This document shows positions 18,599 through 27,722 of a DNA stretch of 64,000 bases, one piece after another. Positions within the stretch are counted from its first letter, which is position 1; every line of letters begins with the position of its first letter. The notes beneath the pieces are model-generated. The model was given only the letters and a program-made list of their open reading frames with translations. It searched no databases and was not told where the DNA came from. The stretch is from the NCBI RefSeq assembly GCF_024172185.1, contig NZ_JAMZEC010000001.1, positions 1,798,001 to 1,862,000 on the forward strand, given 5' to 3'. The translations under genes and the position numbers were made by a program. This stretch comes from Nonomuraea roseoviolacea subsp. carminata (GTDB lineage: Bacteria; Actinomycetota; Actinomycetes; Streptosporangiales; Streptosporangiaceae).

Positions 18599-19048
18599 AT
18601 GACGCAGACCGCGCAGTTCGAGATCACCCGAGTCCTCGACGCCCCCCGCGAGGAGGTCTACGCCGCCTGGACCGAGCCGGGCCGCCTGTCCCGCTGGTTC
18701 GGCCCCCGTTCCTTCACCGCCCCGGTGGAGCGGATCGTCGCCGACGTCCGGCCCGGTGGCGCGTGGCAGGTGGTCCTGGTCGGCGAGGGCGGCTTCGAGG
18801 CCCCGCTCGGCGGCACCTACCGCGAGGTGGACGGGCCCGGCCGGCTGGTCTTCACCACCGGCGACCCGGACAACCCGGGCGACGGCCCCGCCTCGGTGGT
18901 CACGCTGGAGCTGACCGAGACGGCCGGCGGGACCGCGATGCGCTTCCACCAGTTCGGGGTCAACACCGACGAGGAGCACGCGCGGCAGGCCAAGGCGGGC
19001 TGGACCGAGTTCTTCGACCGGCTGGCCGAGCACGTGGCCCAGGCGTGA
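18599..19048 (+). CDS. SRPBCC / AHSA1-like protein
   Basis: A 149-residue START-like protein of the activator-of-Hsp90-homology-1 type. Typical signs are the opening TRVLDAPREEVYAAWTEP, the RLSRWFGP pattern, and the C-terminal helix AGWTEFFDRLAEHV. The fold makes a hydrophobic pocket; the ligand is unknown. A GAAAGG ribosome site precedes the ATG. Its last codons and stop are repeated 43 bases downstream in altered form. Confidence 0.85.
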   Translation: MTQTAQFEITRVLDAPREEVYAAWTEPGRLSRWFGPRSFTAPVERIVADVRPGGAWQVVLVGEGGFEAPLGGTYREVDGPGRLVFTTGDPDNPGDGPASVVTLELTETAGGTAMRFHQFGVNTDEEHARQAKAGWTEFFDRLAEHVAQA

Positions 19049-19154
19049 CGGCCCGGCCCGCCGACGGTCCGCGCACGTGGCCAGGCATGACGGCCCAGGC
19101 CGCTCACAGTCGGGCCGCTCACAGCCGGGCCGCTCACAGTCGGGCCGCTCACAG
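19030..19154. repeat. Direct and tandem repeats between convergent genes
   Basis: The segment 19030-19059, which holds the SRPBCC stop, recurs at 19073-19102 with a few changes. It is followed by a 15-base tandem unit GCCGCTCACAGTCGG at 19099, 19114, 19129 and partly 19144. The last unit contains the stop codon of the minus-strand SARP gene. Confidence 0.85.
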
Positions 19155-22100
19155 GCCGGGCGCGTCGGCCGGCTTGAGCCGGCCGCCCTCCTCGTACAGC
19201 GCGTCGAACGCCGCCCCGCCCAGCGCCGCGCGCACCCGCTCGACGACGCGCCCGATCTCCTCCGCCTGCGACGGCCCCGCCGGCGTCTGGTGGGATTCGC
19301 GGACGGCGGCGGCCAGCCCGAGCAGCCGCGCCGCCCGCTCGGGCGAGCCGAGGGCGGCCAGGGCGGAGGCGAGCCCGTCCACGGCGAACGCGACGCTGGC
19401 CGGGTCGCCGACCCGCTGCGCCGCGGTCAGCGCCTCCAGGTGCAGCGCGCGGGCCTCCTCGGCGTCGCCGAGCCGTTCGCGCAGATGCCCCAGCTCGACC
19501 AGGGTGGTGGGCAGGTGCAGCGCGGGCTCGGCGCCGGGGTCGCGCGGCACCCCTTCGAGCAGGTGCAGCAGATGCCGCTCGGCCACGTCGTCCCGCCCGG
19601 CCCGGCGCGCGGCGAAGGCGAGGCCCATCTCGGCCATGACCGTGCCCTCGCGGAAGCCCTGCTCGACCGACAGCCGCATCGCCCGGCCGCACAGCTCCAT
19701 CGCCTGCTCGTAGTCGCCGCCCTGCAACGCGTTCCAGCCGAGCCACGCCGTACGGCGGGCGGCCTCGTTGCCCATCCCGAGCTCCTCGGCCACGCGCAGC
19801 CCGTCCTCGAACATCCGCCTGGCCCCGTCGGCGTCGCCCTTCATGGCGGCGAGGCCGGCCAGCCACTCCGTGGCCTGGAGCAGCCCCCACCGGTCGCCGA
19901 GCTTGTCGAACAGGCGGACGCTCTCCTCGCTGTCGCGTTCGAGGGCGACCACGTCGCGGGTGGTGAAGGCGTCACGGGCCCGCTTGCTGAGGGCCGCGGC
20001 GATGCCCCATTCGTCGCCGATCGCGCGGAACGTCGTCAACGCTCCGCCGACCAATTCCTGAGCCGTCGGCACGTCGGAGGCCGCCATGCCGAGGAAGAGC
20101 TCGGCCCGGGCCCGCTCGCGCGGGTCGGTGACCGCCGCGGTGTCCCAGGTGGCCTGGTCGCCGAGGAGCATCGCGAACCCGGCCCGCCAGGCCGCCGCCC
20201 GCGCCCGCCCGGGCGCCTCGCCGTGGAGGGCGAGGGCCGTCTCCAGCGAGCGCCGGGCCTCGCCCGGCCTGCCGCGCAGGTACCAGTACCAGCTCAGCGC
20301 GTTGACCAGGCGGATAGCCGTGCCCGCGTCGTGGCCGCGGGCCGCCGTCTCCAGGGCCGCGCGCAGGTTGGCCGTCTCGGCGTCGAGCCGTCGCAGCCAC
20401 GCGCGCTGATCGTGCCCGTACAGGGCGGGCTCCGCCCGCTCGGCCAGGGCCAGGTGGTGGCGGGCGTGGGCGCGCCGCACCTCCTCCAGCTCCCCGGCCT
20501 CGGCCAGGCGGTCCAGGCAGTACTCGGACACCGACTCCAGCAGCCGGTACCGCACCCCCGCCGGGCCTTCCACGACCACCACCAGCGACCGGTCCACCAG
20601 CCGCGCCAGCAGGTCGAGGACGTCGAGCTCCGCGAGCTCCGCGAGCTCCGCGAGCTCCGCGAGGTCGCCGTCGCCCGCGCAGACCTCCTGGGCCGCCTCC
20701 AGCGTGCACCCGTCGGCGTGGACGGCCAGGCGGCGCAGCACGACCCGCTCGGGCGGCGTCAGCAGGTTCCAGCTCCAGTCGATGACCGCGGTCAGCGTCT
20801 GCTGGCGGGCCGGCGCGCCGCGATGACCGGCGGCGAGCAGCCGGAACCGGTCGTCCAGCCGCGCCACCACGCCCCGCACGCCGAGCGCCCGTACACGGGT
20901 GGCGGCCAGCTCCAGCGCGAGCGGGATGCCGTCGAGCCGGCGGCAGAGCCGTACGACCGCCTCGGCGTTGCCCGCGTCGAGCGCGAAGCCGCGCGTGGAG
21001 GCGGCGGCACGGGCCACGAACAGGCGCACGGCGTCGGACCGCTCCGCGGCGGCCAGCGCGACGGCGGGAGAGGCGCCGAGGACGGCGTCGAAGGCGGTGA
21101 GGTCGGGCACGCCGAGCGGCGGCACGCTCCACAGCACCTCGCCGGGCAGGGCCAGCGGCTCGCGACTCGTGGCCAGCACCCGCATCCCCGGCACGGCCCG
21201 CAGCAGCGTCTCGGCCAGCTCGGCGACCCGGTCGACCACGTGCTCGCAGTTGTCCAGCACGAGCAGCAGCTCGCGAGGGCGCAACGCCTCGCCGAGCCGC
21301 GCCGCGGGCGCCGCCCCCTCGGTGCCCTCGCGGATGCCGAGCGCCTCCATGACGGCCTCGGCGGGCGAGCCCGTGGCGCCGTCGAGCGCGGCCAGCTCGA
21401 CCAGCCAGGCGCCGTCGGCGTACGCGCCGGACAGGCGGTGGGCGACCTCCAGCGCGAGCCGGGTCTTGCCCACGCCGCCGCTGCCGGTCAGCGTGACCAG
21501 CCGCTCGTCCGCCAGCAGCGCGGCGACCTCGGCGACCGCGTCGTCGCGGCCGATCAGCCTGCTGACGGGGGCGGGCAGGTTGGTGGGCGGCAGCTCGGCC
21601 GCGGCGCTGAGCGCGGGGTCCTGGCCGAGGATCGCCTGGTACAGCTCGGCCAGCTCGGGGCCGGGATCGAGGCCGAGCTCCTCGGCCAGCCGCTCGCGCA
21701 GCTCGGTGTAGCTGGCCAGCGCCTCGCTCTGCCGTCCGGCCCGGTACAGGGCGCGCATGTGGACGGCGCGCAGCCGCTCCCGCAGCGGGTGGCGGGCGAC
21801 GAGGTCGCCCAGCTCGCCCGCGAGCAGCCCGTGCTCGCCCAGCTCCAGGCGCGCCTCGGCGTGCCGCTCCAGCGCGGCGAGGCGCTGCTCCTCCAGACGG
21901 ACGATCGCCGCCCTGGTGAACTCCTCGTCGGCGAAGTCGGCGAACGCGGGCCCCCGCCACAGCCCCAGCGCCTCCGACAGGAGCGCGGCCGTGGCGCGCG
22001 GGCCGTCGGCCGTCTCGGCGCGCGCCACCAGCTCGGTGAAGCGGGCGGCGTCCACGGCGCCGGGCCCGGCCTGGAGGAGGTAGCCGGGGGCGCGGGAGAC

Positions 22101-22355
22101 GACGAGGTTCTTGCCGCCCGGCTCGGCGTCCTCCAGCGCCCGGCGCAGCTGGGAGACGCGCACCTGGAGCGCGCCGGCCGGGTTGCCCGGCGGCTCGCCG
22201 CTCCACAGGTCGTCCACCAGCCGGTCGGCGGACACGACGTGCCCGTCGCCGACGAGGAGGTCGGCGAGGAGCGCGCGCACCTTCAGGCCGGGGATCGCCA
22301 CGCTCTCCCCGGCGTCGGTCCAGACGGCCAGCGGGCCGAGCACGCCGAATCGCAT
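19149..22355 (-). CDS. AfsR/SARP-family regulator with BTAD, ATPase and TPR domains
   Basis: A 1068-residue cytoplasmic regulator. About 1-95 is the OmpR-type winged helix (MRFGVLGPLAVW, VSADRLVDDLW, VSQLRRAL). About 95-240 is the bacterial transcriptional activator domain. The NB-ARC-like ATPase has Walker A GSGGVGKT and Walker B LLLVLDNCEH. A long TPR-rich C-terminus follows. Such proteins switch on secondary-metabolite genes after ATP-dependent oligomerisation. The start at 22355 follows AAGGTGA; an upstream extension lacks homology. The stop lies inside a tandem repeat, and the gene holds a 9-base tandem repeat encoding ELA. Confidence 0.92.
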   Translation of the reverse strand: MRFGVLGPLAVWTDAGESVAIPGLKVRALLADLLVGDGHVVSADRLVDDLWSGEPPGNPAGALQVRVSQLRRALEDAEPGGKNLVVSRAPGYLLQAGPGAVDAARFTELVARAETADGPRATAALLSEALGLWRGPAFADFADEEFTRAAIVRLEEQRLAALERHAEARLELGEHGLLAGELGDLVARHPLRERLRAVHMRALYRAGRQSEALASYTELRERLAEELGLDPGPELAELYQAILGQDPALSAAAELPPTNLPAPVSRLIGRDDAVAEVAALLADERLVTLTGSGGVGKTRLALEVAHRLSGAYADGAWLVELAALDGATGSPAEAVMEALGIREGTEGAAPAARLGEALRPRELLLVLDNCEHVVDRVAELAETLLRAVPGMRVLATSREPLALPGEVLWSVPPLGVPDLTAFDAVLGASPAVALAAAERSDAVRLFVARAAASTRGFALDAGNAEAVVRLCRRLDGIPLALELAATRVRALGVRGVVARLDDRFRLLAAGHRGAPARQQTLTAVIDWSWNLLTPPERVVLRRLAVHADGCTLEAAQEVCAGDGDLAELAELAELAELDVLDLLARLVDRSLVVVVEGPAGVRYRLLESVSEYCLDRLAEAGELEEVRRAHARHHLALAERAEPALYGHDQRAWLRRLDAETANLRAALETAARGHDAGTAIRLVNALSWYWYLRGRPGEARRSLETALALHGEAPGRARAAAWRAGFAMLLGDQATWDTAAVTDPRERARAELFLGMAASDVPTAQELVGGALTTFRAIGDEWGIAAALSKRARDAFTTRDVVALERDSEESVRLFDKLGDRWGLLQATEWLAGLAAMKGDADGARRMFEDGLRVAEELGMGNEAARRTAWLGWNALQGGDYEQAMELCGRAMRLSVEQGFREGTVMAEMGLAFAARRAGRDDVAERHLLHLLEGVPRDPGAEPALHLPTTLVELGHLRERLGDAEEARALHLEALTAAQRVGDPASVAFAVDGLASALAALGSPERAARLLGLAAAVRESHQTPAGPSQAEEIGRVVERVRAALGGAAFDALYEEGGRLKPADAPGL
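20625..20660 (-). repeat. 9-bp tandem repeat inside the SARP gene
   Basis: Four perfect copies of GAGCTCCGC encode a run of Glu-Leu-Ala triplets just before DVLDLL in the linker between the ATPase and TPR parts. Copy number can change without breaking the frame. Confidence 0.85.
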
Positions 22356-22497
22356 GCCCGTCACCTTATGCGCGACCTTGAGCCGGCGAGAAGGCTGGTG
22401 ATCAACCGCGATCCTCCGGGTGGTCCACAGGCTCAAGGAAGCCGCCCGCGCCGGATGACACCAGGAGGAGGCCGCCGTCAGCCGTTCCCCGTCGTTC

Positions 22498-23169
22498 TCA
22501 CGGGGACGTGCCGAGGGGGGACGCCCCCAGGGCGACGGCGGCGGCCTCCGCGGCGGCCCTGACCAGGCCGTCGAGCCGGTCGTGATCCTCCGCCAGCAGG
22601 AACAGCCACGCGAAGACCGGCCCGATCAGCAGCGCGTGCGCGACGGCGGGATCAGGGCGCGACGGGAGCTCTCCCCGGGCGACGGCCCGGTCAAGGACGT
22701 CGCTCACGCAGCGCCGCTCGGTCGCCACGAACGAGCCGGTGAACCGTGCCGCCAGCGCCGGATCGGCATGGAGGTCGGCGAACAGCCCCGGGACCACACC
22801 CGGCGGGGGCGCGACGAGCCGGGCGGCGATGTCGCCGAGCAGGGCGCCGAGATCGCCCCGGAAGGAGCCGGTGTCGGCGGGCGTCTCCAGATCCAGGCCG
22901 TGGACCACCGCCGCGAAGATCATCTCCTGGCGGGTGGCGTAGCGCCGGTAGATGGCCGCCTTGCCCACGCCCGCGCGGGCCGCCACCGCGTCCACGGTGA
23001 GGCCGGCGTAGCCGCGCTCGGCGAGGAGCTCGCGCGCCGCCTCCGCCACGGCCCGGTCCACGCGGTCCTCACGCGGGCGTCCCGTCCGGCCCCCATGCGG
23101 CCGTCCCGTCGGTCCCTCACGCGGTCCCCGCTGACGCCCCTCTCCCGGTCGCCCGGCTGGCTGCTCCAC
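22498..23169 (-). CDS. TetR-family regulator
   Basis: A 223-residue repressor-like protein. After a Gly/Arg/Pro-rich tail comes a typical TetR helix-turn-helix (AARELLAERGYAGLTVDAVA, then AGVGKAAIYRRYATR). The ligand domain is all-helical. Start is uncertain: the GTG at 23169 and an earlier start at 23223 both lack a good ribosome site. It is divergent from the DUF6463-like membrane gene, which it probably controls. Confidence 0.82.
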   Translation of the reverse strand: MEQPAGRPGEGRQRGPREGPTGRPHGGRTGRPREDRVDRAVAEAARELLAERGYAGLTVDAVAARAGVGKAAIYRRYATRQEMIFAAVVHGLDLETPADTGSFRGDLGALLGDIAARLVAPPPGVVPGLFADLHADPALAARFTGSFVATERRCVSDVLDRAVARGELPSRPDPAVAHALLIGPVFAWLFLLAEDHDRLDGLVRAAAEAAAVALGASPLGTSP

Positions 23170-23231
23170 GCGGGCAGTGTACGAGACCCCCGGCGGGCGA
23201 CCGGGGCACCGATGTGCCAACATACGAAACC

Positions 23232-23666
23232 ATGAGTTCCGTAAAACCGGTGAGAGGCGTCGTCTGGGCCGGGGGCGTCATCGTGTTCCTGGCCTGCGCC
23301 CACACGCTGGTCACGCTGGCCGTGAGCGCCCGGCACATCCCCTCGTGGCTCCAGGGCGGGATGTGGGCTCCGGACCTGTTCGCCACCCTCGCCGCTCCGC
23401 CGCCGGTCACGGGCGCGTTCTGGATCTCGTGGGGCAGCTTCGGCGTGCCGCTGGGGCTCCTCGGCGCGCTCGTCGTCCGCATGGGGCGGGCCGGGCAGGT
23501 GCCGCCGCTGTACGTGCCGTGCGGCATCACGGCGTGGTGCCTGGTGGCGGCGGTGTGCTTCGAGCCGTCGCCGTTCGCCACGGCGGCGATCCCGTCGATC
23601 ATGCTGATGCTCGCCTGGCGCAGGCGGCGCGCGGAGACGGGGACGGCCGTCGCCCGCGTCGGTTAG
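23232..23666 (+). CDS. DUF6463-like small membrane protein
   Basis: A 144-residue protein with four predicted membrane helices (for example GVVWAGGVIVFLACAHTLVT and FGVPLGLLGALVV). It resembles the uncharacterised DUF6463 family, often found next to TetR genes. I start it at the ATG at 23232; an upstream start adds six residues. It converges with the MazG-like gene and overlaps its end by a few bases. Confidence 0.7.
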   Translation: MSSVKPVRGVVWAGGVIVFLACAHTLVTLAVSARHIPSWLQGGMWAPDLFATLAAPPPVTGAFWISWGSFGVPLGLLGALVVRMGRAGQVPPLYVPCGITAWCLVAAVCFEPSPFATAAIPSIMLMLAWRRRRAETGTAVARVG

Positions 23667-24031
23667 CGTCCGGTGTCGGGCGGCGGCTTGGGCGCCTTCC
23701 TGGCCGATCCGCGGTAGAGCGCGGGGTCGTAGCGGTGCTCGTTCTCGTCCAGTTTGGCCCGGGCCGCCTCGACCAGGTCGATCCCGAGGACGTCGGCCAG
23801 CCGCACCAGGTAGGCCGTCACGTCGCCGAGCTCGCCGCGGACCCGGTCGAGCGCGGCGGGGTCGAGGCTCGCCGACTCGTCCGGCGTGAGCCACTGGAAC
23901 TCGGCCACCAGCTCGCCGGCCTCGCCGGCCAGGGCCATCGCGAGGTTCTTCGGGGTGTGGAACTGCTCCCAGTCGCGGGCCCGGGCGAACGCGCGCAGCC
24001 GCGCGGCCAGGTCCTCCAGCTCGGTGCTCAC
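23663..24031 (-). CDS. MazG-like nucleotide pyrophosphohydrolase
   Basis: A 122-residue all-helical pyrophosphohydrolase of the RS21-C6/dCTPase type, which hydrolyses NTPs (often modified or deoxy forms) to NMP and PPi. The Mg-binding helices are visible in GEAGELVAEFQW and in ELGDVTAYLVRLADVLGIDL. KNLAMALAGE is typical of the group. The GTG at 24031 gives a product of normal length. A housecleaning role is likely. Confidence 0.85.
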   Translation of the reverse strand: MSTELEDLAARLRAFARARDWEQFHTPKNLAMALAGEAGELVAEFQWLTPDESASLDPAALDRVRGELGDVTAYLVRLADVLGIDLVEAARAKLDENEHRYDPALYRGSARKAPKPPPDTGR

Positions 24032-24071
24032 GTGCGCCGACCCTACCCCCCTCGCCGCCCAGAGGACTCTC

Positions 24072-24137
24072 CTCACCTCCCGGAAGGCCCTCCCCGCCGC
24101 CCGGGAGACCTTCCTTACCGCCCGGAACGTCCGGTCA
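24072..24137. repeat. Degenerate 22-bp tandem repeat at the CHAT gene 3' end
   Basis: Three related units share the core ACCKCCCGGRA and run from 24072 into the stop codon of the CHAT gene at 24135. Read on the minus strand, the sequence past the stop would encode further Gly-Leu-Pro-Gly-Gly-type units. Confidence 0.6.
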
Positions 24138-26963
24138 TGTGCCCGGCGGGTCCAGGCGGACGTCCGCGCCGACGCAGACGAAACCCGCCGAGGCCCCCGG
24201 CAGGTCGCCCGAGACCTCCCGCTGCGCCTCGGCCAGCGCCGTGGCGGCGGAGTGCCCGGCGGCCAGCAGGCGGTGCAGGGCCACCATGGGCGAGGCCGTC
24301 TCGGCGTCCGGCACGGGCACGACCGAGGCGATGACCGTACGGGCGCCGTGGGCGAGGAAGGTGGCGCTCAGCCCCAGCAGCTCGTCCCCGGCGCGGACGA
24401 TGGACCGGCCGCTCTCGCACGCCGCCAGCACCACGACGCGCGGGGCGCGGCGCAGCCGTTCCAGGTCGTAGAGGGTGAGCGGGCCGTCCGACAGGTGCAG
24501 CGAGGAGAACAGCGGATGGGCGGCGTGCAGCCGGCCGTGCGCCGCCAGGTGCGCGAGCCGCGCCCCGTCGAGACCCGCGAGGACGTGCTCCGCTCCGGCG
24601 TCGGCCCCGGTGAGCGCGTCCACCCCGTGCAGGCGCGCCACCGCCTCGGCCTCCCCCAGCGCCCCCGGCAGCCCGGGCCCCGCCACGACCAGCACGTGCC
24701 CGCCCGCCTCGCCGTCGCGGGGAGGAGGGGCGCAGGCGGCGGCGTACCAGAGCGTCGCCGACGGCGAGACGGTCGTCGGCCGGCCGGCGCAGGACGGCAG
24801 GATCGACCAGGGCAGCGCCTGCAGCGGCCCCGTGGGGATCACCACGAGCGGCCGGTCGCCGACGGCGGCCGCGAGCGGGCGCAGCAGCGCGGCGTCGAGA
24901 CGGTCCGCCGCGTGCCGGAGCAGCTCGGCCGCCGCGTCGCGGTTGGCCGCGGACGTGCGGCGGGCCAGGCGGCGCAGCGCGAACGGCACCCGGTCGGCCA
25001 GGTCCCTGACCGGCGCGACGGACCCGAGGTGGTGCAGCGACAGCCGGCCGCCCGCGACGGTGACCGCGTGCAGTTCCCCCTCCAGCAGCACGAACTCGAC
25101 CAGGGCCGCGTCGCCGAGCGCGCCCGCCAGCATGGAGGCGCCCGCCTGCCGGGCCCCGGGCGACGCCGGGCCGCCGGCGGGCAGGCGGCGGTGGTGGTCG
25201 CGGATCTCGCGTTCCAGCGCCAGGCGGCGCTGGTCGAGCCGGCCGGTCGGCCGTCCGGCCCGGCGCAGCTCGTTGATCTCCCCCATGACGGACCGCAGGT
25301 CGGTGAGCGCCCTGGCCAGGCCGGGGTCGTCGGGCGGGTGGACCGGCGGCATCAGCAGGTGACTGGCCCGCCCCTCCTCCGCCCAGGCCAGCACCGCCTC
25401 GGCCCGGCCGCCGCGCAGCGCCACGCCGAGGCCGAGCGCGGCCAGGTCGAGCCGGTACTGGCCGCTGTAGGCGCGCAGGTCGGTCGCGCCCAGCGTGGCG
25501 CGGTGCTCGTCCAGCACGCGCAGCCCGGCCCGGGCGGCGGTGGCGGCGCCCCGCTCGTTGCCGCGGGTGAGGCGCAGCAGCGCGGTGGCGTGCCAGGCGC
25601 GGGCCCGGGTCAGGGCGGGGCCGCCGAAACGCGGGCGGGCGGCCTGTTCGAGCTGGCGTCGCGCCTGGGCGACCCGGCCGCGCTCCAGGGCCAGGCGGGC
25701 GGCGAGCACCCGGGCCTCCACGGCCGCGCCCGGCCATCCCGCCGCGTCCAGCTCGACCGCCGCCCGCTCCAACCGCCCAGGAGCCGGCGCCCGCTCCAAC
25801 CGCCCGGAAGCCGGCGCCCGCTCCAACCGCCCGGAAGCCGGCGCTCGCTCCAACCGCCCGGAAGCCGGCGCCCGCTCGCCTCCGTCCGCCCGGGCCTGTC
25901 CCCCGGCCGCCGGGTCCCCCGCGAGGGAGCGCAGCACCGCGAACCGGGCCAGCGCCGCCCACTCCGGACGGCCCTGCCGGGTGAACTCGGTGACGGCGCG
26001 CCGGGCCTCGCGCACGGCCTCGCCGTCGTCCCCCTCCAGCCCCGCCGTACGGGCCAGCAGCAGCCGCACCTCCGGCAGGCCGATCGCCCGGCGCGTCCGC
26101 TGGAGCCGGTCCACCGCCTCCCGGGCGGCCAGCCGCGCCTCCGACACCAGGCCCACCGACAGCAGCAGCTCCCCCCGGTCGGCCAGCAGCCAGCCGAGCT
26201 GGTGGGTGCCCAGCGCGCGGAAGCGCTCCTCGGCCCGGTCGAAGCAGGCCAGCGCCGCGGGCACGTCGCCGCGCAGGGCGCTCACCCAGCCGAGGTTCAG
26301 CCGGACGACGGCCAGGGACAGGTCGAGGTCCAGCGCGGTGCACAGCCCCTCGGCCTCGCGCAGGTCCGACTCGGCGGCGGTCAGCTCCTGCCGGTAGCCG
26401 TGCATGACGGCCCGGTTCGACAGCACGCGCTGGAGCCACAGGTGGTCGCCGGTGCGGCGCAGCACCGGGACGGCAGCGCGATAGCCCGCCATGGCGTCCT
26501 CCGCGCGCCCGAGATGGTTGAACACGGCCGCCCGCTGCGCCTCGGCGCGGGCCCGCAGGACGCCGTGCAGCACGGGCAGCAGCGCGTCGAGCTCGTCGAG
26601 CGCGACCTGCGGCCGGCCGCGCAGGCTGGTGACGAACGCCAGCCGGATGCGCGCCTCCGCGGCCTGCTCGGGCAGCCCCGCCCGCTCGCCGAACCGGATC
26701 GCGGCCCGGAAGTGGCGCGCGGCGGTGGTCAGGTCGAGCAGGTGGACCGCCGCCACGCCCAGCGCGCGCTCGGCGGCGGACTCCAGTGCGGCGTCCCCTT
26801 CGGCGCGGGCCGCCCTGACGACCCGGGCCGCGACGGGACGCAGCCGCCCGGGGTCCGCCTCGGCCAGCCGCAGCAGCGTCTCGGCCCGGCCGGTGGCGGC
26901 GGGCGCCTCGGCGCCGCCGGAAGGGGCGGGCGTCTCGGCGCGGCCGGTGGGGGTCGGCGTCAC
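24135..26963 (-). CDS. TPR-CHAT caspase-like protein
   Basis: A 942-residue protein. The first about 480 residues are helical TPR-like repeats. A charged linker carries a 9-residue repeat (ERAPASGRL). The C-terminal CHAT domain of the caspase superfamily has its catalytic His in LAAHGRLH (about 809) and Cys in AACESGR (about 849). A peptidase role is likely, with TPRs as sensor or scaffold. The GTG start at 26963 faces the sigma-factor gene across a 168-base divergent promoter region. I infer that these genes act together with the subtilase at 28331. No target protein is evident. Confidence 0.9.
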   Translation of the reverse strand: MTPTPTGRAETPAPSGGAEAPAATGRAETLLRLAEADPGRLRPVAARVVRAARAEGDAALESAAERALGVAAVHLLDLTTAARHFRAAIRFGERAGLPEQAAEARIRLAFVTSLRGRPQVALDELDALLPVLHGVLRARAEAQRAAVFNHLGRAEDAMAGYRAAVPVLRRTGDHLWLQRVLSNRAVMHGYRQELTAAESDLREAEGLCTALDLDLSLAVVRLNLGWVSALRGDVPAALACFDRAEERFRALGTHQLGWLLADRGELLLSVGLVSEARLAAREAVDRLQRTRRAIGLPEVRLLLARTAGLEGDDGEAVREARRAVTEFTRQGRPEWAALARFAVLRSLAGDPAAGGQARADGGERAPASGRLERAPASGRLERAPASGRLERAPAPGRLERAAVELDAAGWPGAAVEARVLAARLALERGRVAQARRQLEQAARPRFGGPALTRARAWHATALLRLTRGNERGAATAARAGLRVLDEHRATLGATDLRAYSGQYRLDLAALGLGVALRGGRAEAVLAWAEEGRASHLLMPPVHPPDDPGLARALTDLRSVMGEINELRRAGRPTGRLDQRRLALEREIRDHHRRLPAGGPASPGARQAGASMLAGALGDAALVEFVLLEGELHAVTVAGGRLSLHHLGSVAPVRDLADRVPFALRRLARRTSAANRDAAAELLRHAADRLDAALLRPLAAAVGDRPLVVIPTGPLQALPWSILPSCAGRPTTVSPSATLWYAAACAPPPRDGEAGGHVLVVAGPGLPGALGEAEAVARLHGVDALTGADAGAEHVLAGLDGARLAHLAAHGRLHAAHPLFSSLHLSDGPLTLYDLERLRRAPRVVVLAACESGRSIVRAGDELLGLSATFLAHGARTVIASVVPVPDAETASPMVALHRLLAAGHSAATALAEAQREVSGDLPGASAGFVCVGADVRLDPPGT
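25761..25868 (-). repeat. 27-bp tandem repeat encoding ERAPASGRL
   Basis: Four copies of a 27-base unit (start CGCCCGCTCC), plus a partial fifth, sit inside the CHAT gene between the TPR and CHAT parts. The frame is kept. Copies 2-4 are almost identical, which suggests recent expansion. Confidence 0.9.
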
Positions 26964-27043
26964 CCTTCAGGAGTCTGGCCGAACATCGTCCGCCTGTGAT
27001 GTATCAGCCGGGCGACAGCGCCCTCCACGTGAACGAGAGGCTG

Positions 27044-27072
27044 TTGCCGTACGGCGACGGAGTCCCGACAAT
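27044..27072 (+). promoter_or_regulatory. Candidate promoter of the sigma-factor gene
   Basis: TTGCCG (27044-27049) and GACAAT (27067-27072) are spaced by 17 bases and lie about 60 bases before the sigma-factor start. Four of six bases match the consensus in each box. Confidence 0.35.
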
Positions 27073-27131
27073 ACGAGCTCAGGGAGACGCCGCGCTTCGC
27101 CCCGGTGGTCCCTCCGGAGGGGAGGCGCCCC

Positions 27132-27722
27132 ATGCGCGACGACCCGGTCGTCATCGCCCTGGTCACCCGGGCCCGCAAGGGCGACCAGGGCGCGTGGAAC
27201 GAGCTGGTGGAGCGCTACCTGCCGCTCGTCTGGTCGATCTGCCGCCGCTACCGCCTGTCGCGGCCCGACGCCGACGACGTCGCACAGACCGTCTGCCTGC
27301 GCCTGGTCGAGCACCTGGCCGTCCTGCGCGTCCCCGCCGCCCTGCCGGGCTGGCTCGCCGTCACCACGCAGCGCGAATGCGTCCGCCTCCTGCGGGCAGT
27401 ACGCAGGCGCGAGGTCGCCGAGCAGCCCATGGACGACGACCTCGCCGACGACGACGAGGCCACGGCGATGATCGAGCAGGAGCTGGAGCGGGCGGAGCGC
27501 CACGCGGCCTTACGGGCCGCCTTCGCCCAGTTGCCCGCCATGTGCAGGGAACTGCTCACGCTGCTCATGCGCGACCCACCCCTGCCGTACGCGGAGATCG
27601 GCCGGCGGCTCGGCACGCCGGTCGGCGGGATCGGGCCGAGACGCGCCCGGTGCCTGGACAGGCTGCGCCAGAGCCCGTACCTGCACGATCACCTCGGCCC
27701 GGAAGGCGGCGGTCATGTCTGA
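27132..27722 (+). CDS. RNA polymerase sigma factor (sigma-70/ECF type)
   Basis: A 196-residue sigma factor. Region 2 is seen in GDQGAWNELVERYLPLVWS, with SICRRYRLSRPDADDVAQTV as the -10-binding part. Region 4 follows (LPAMCRELLTLLM and YAEIGRRLGTPVGGIGPRRAR). The ATG at 27132 has an excellent GGAGGGGAGG site. It is divergent from the CHAT gene and overlaps the next gene by 8 bases. No membrane anti-sigma factor is nearby, so the small downstream protein or the proteases may control it. Confidence 0.92.
   Translation: MRDDPVVIALVTRARKGDQGAWNELVERYLPLVWSICRRYRLSRPDADDVAQTVCLRLVEHLAVLRVPAALPGWLAVTTQRECVRLLRAVRRREVAEQPMDDDLADDDEATAMIEQELERAERHAALRAAFAQLPAMCRELLTLLMRDPPLPYAEIGRRLGTPVGGIGPRRARCLDRLRQSPYLHDHLGPEGGGHV

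Noticed and set aside
19077..22562. 1161-codon open frame on the plus strand, antisense to the SARP gene
   Set aside because: Low-complexity Arg/Gly/Gln-rich translation without domains. The minus strand has clear domains; this is a GC-skew shadow.
23886..26999. Long plus-strand frame over the CHAT gene
   Set aside because: No recognisable motif, and the minus-strand CHAT protein has intact catalytic residues.
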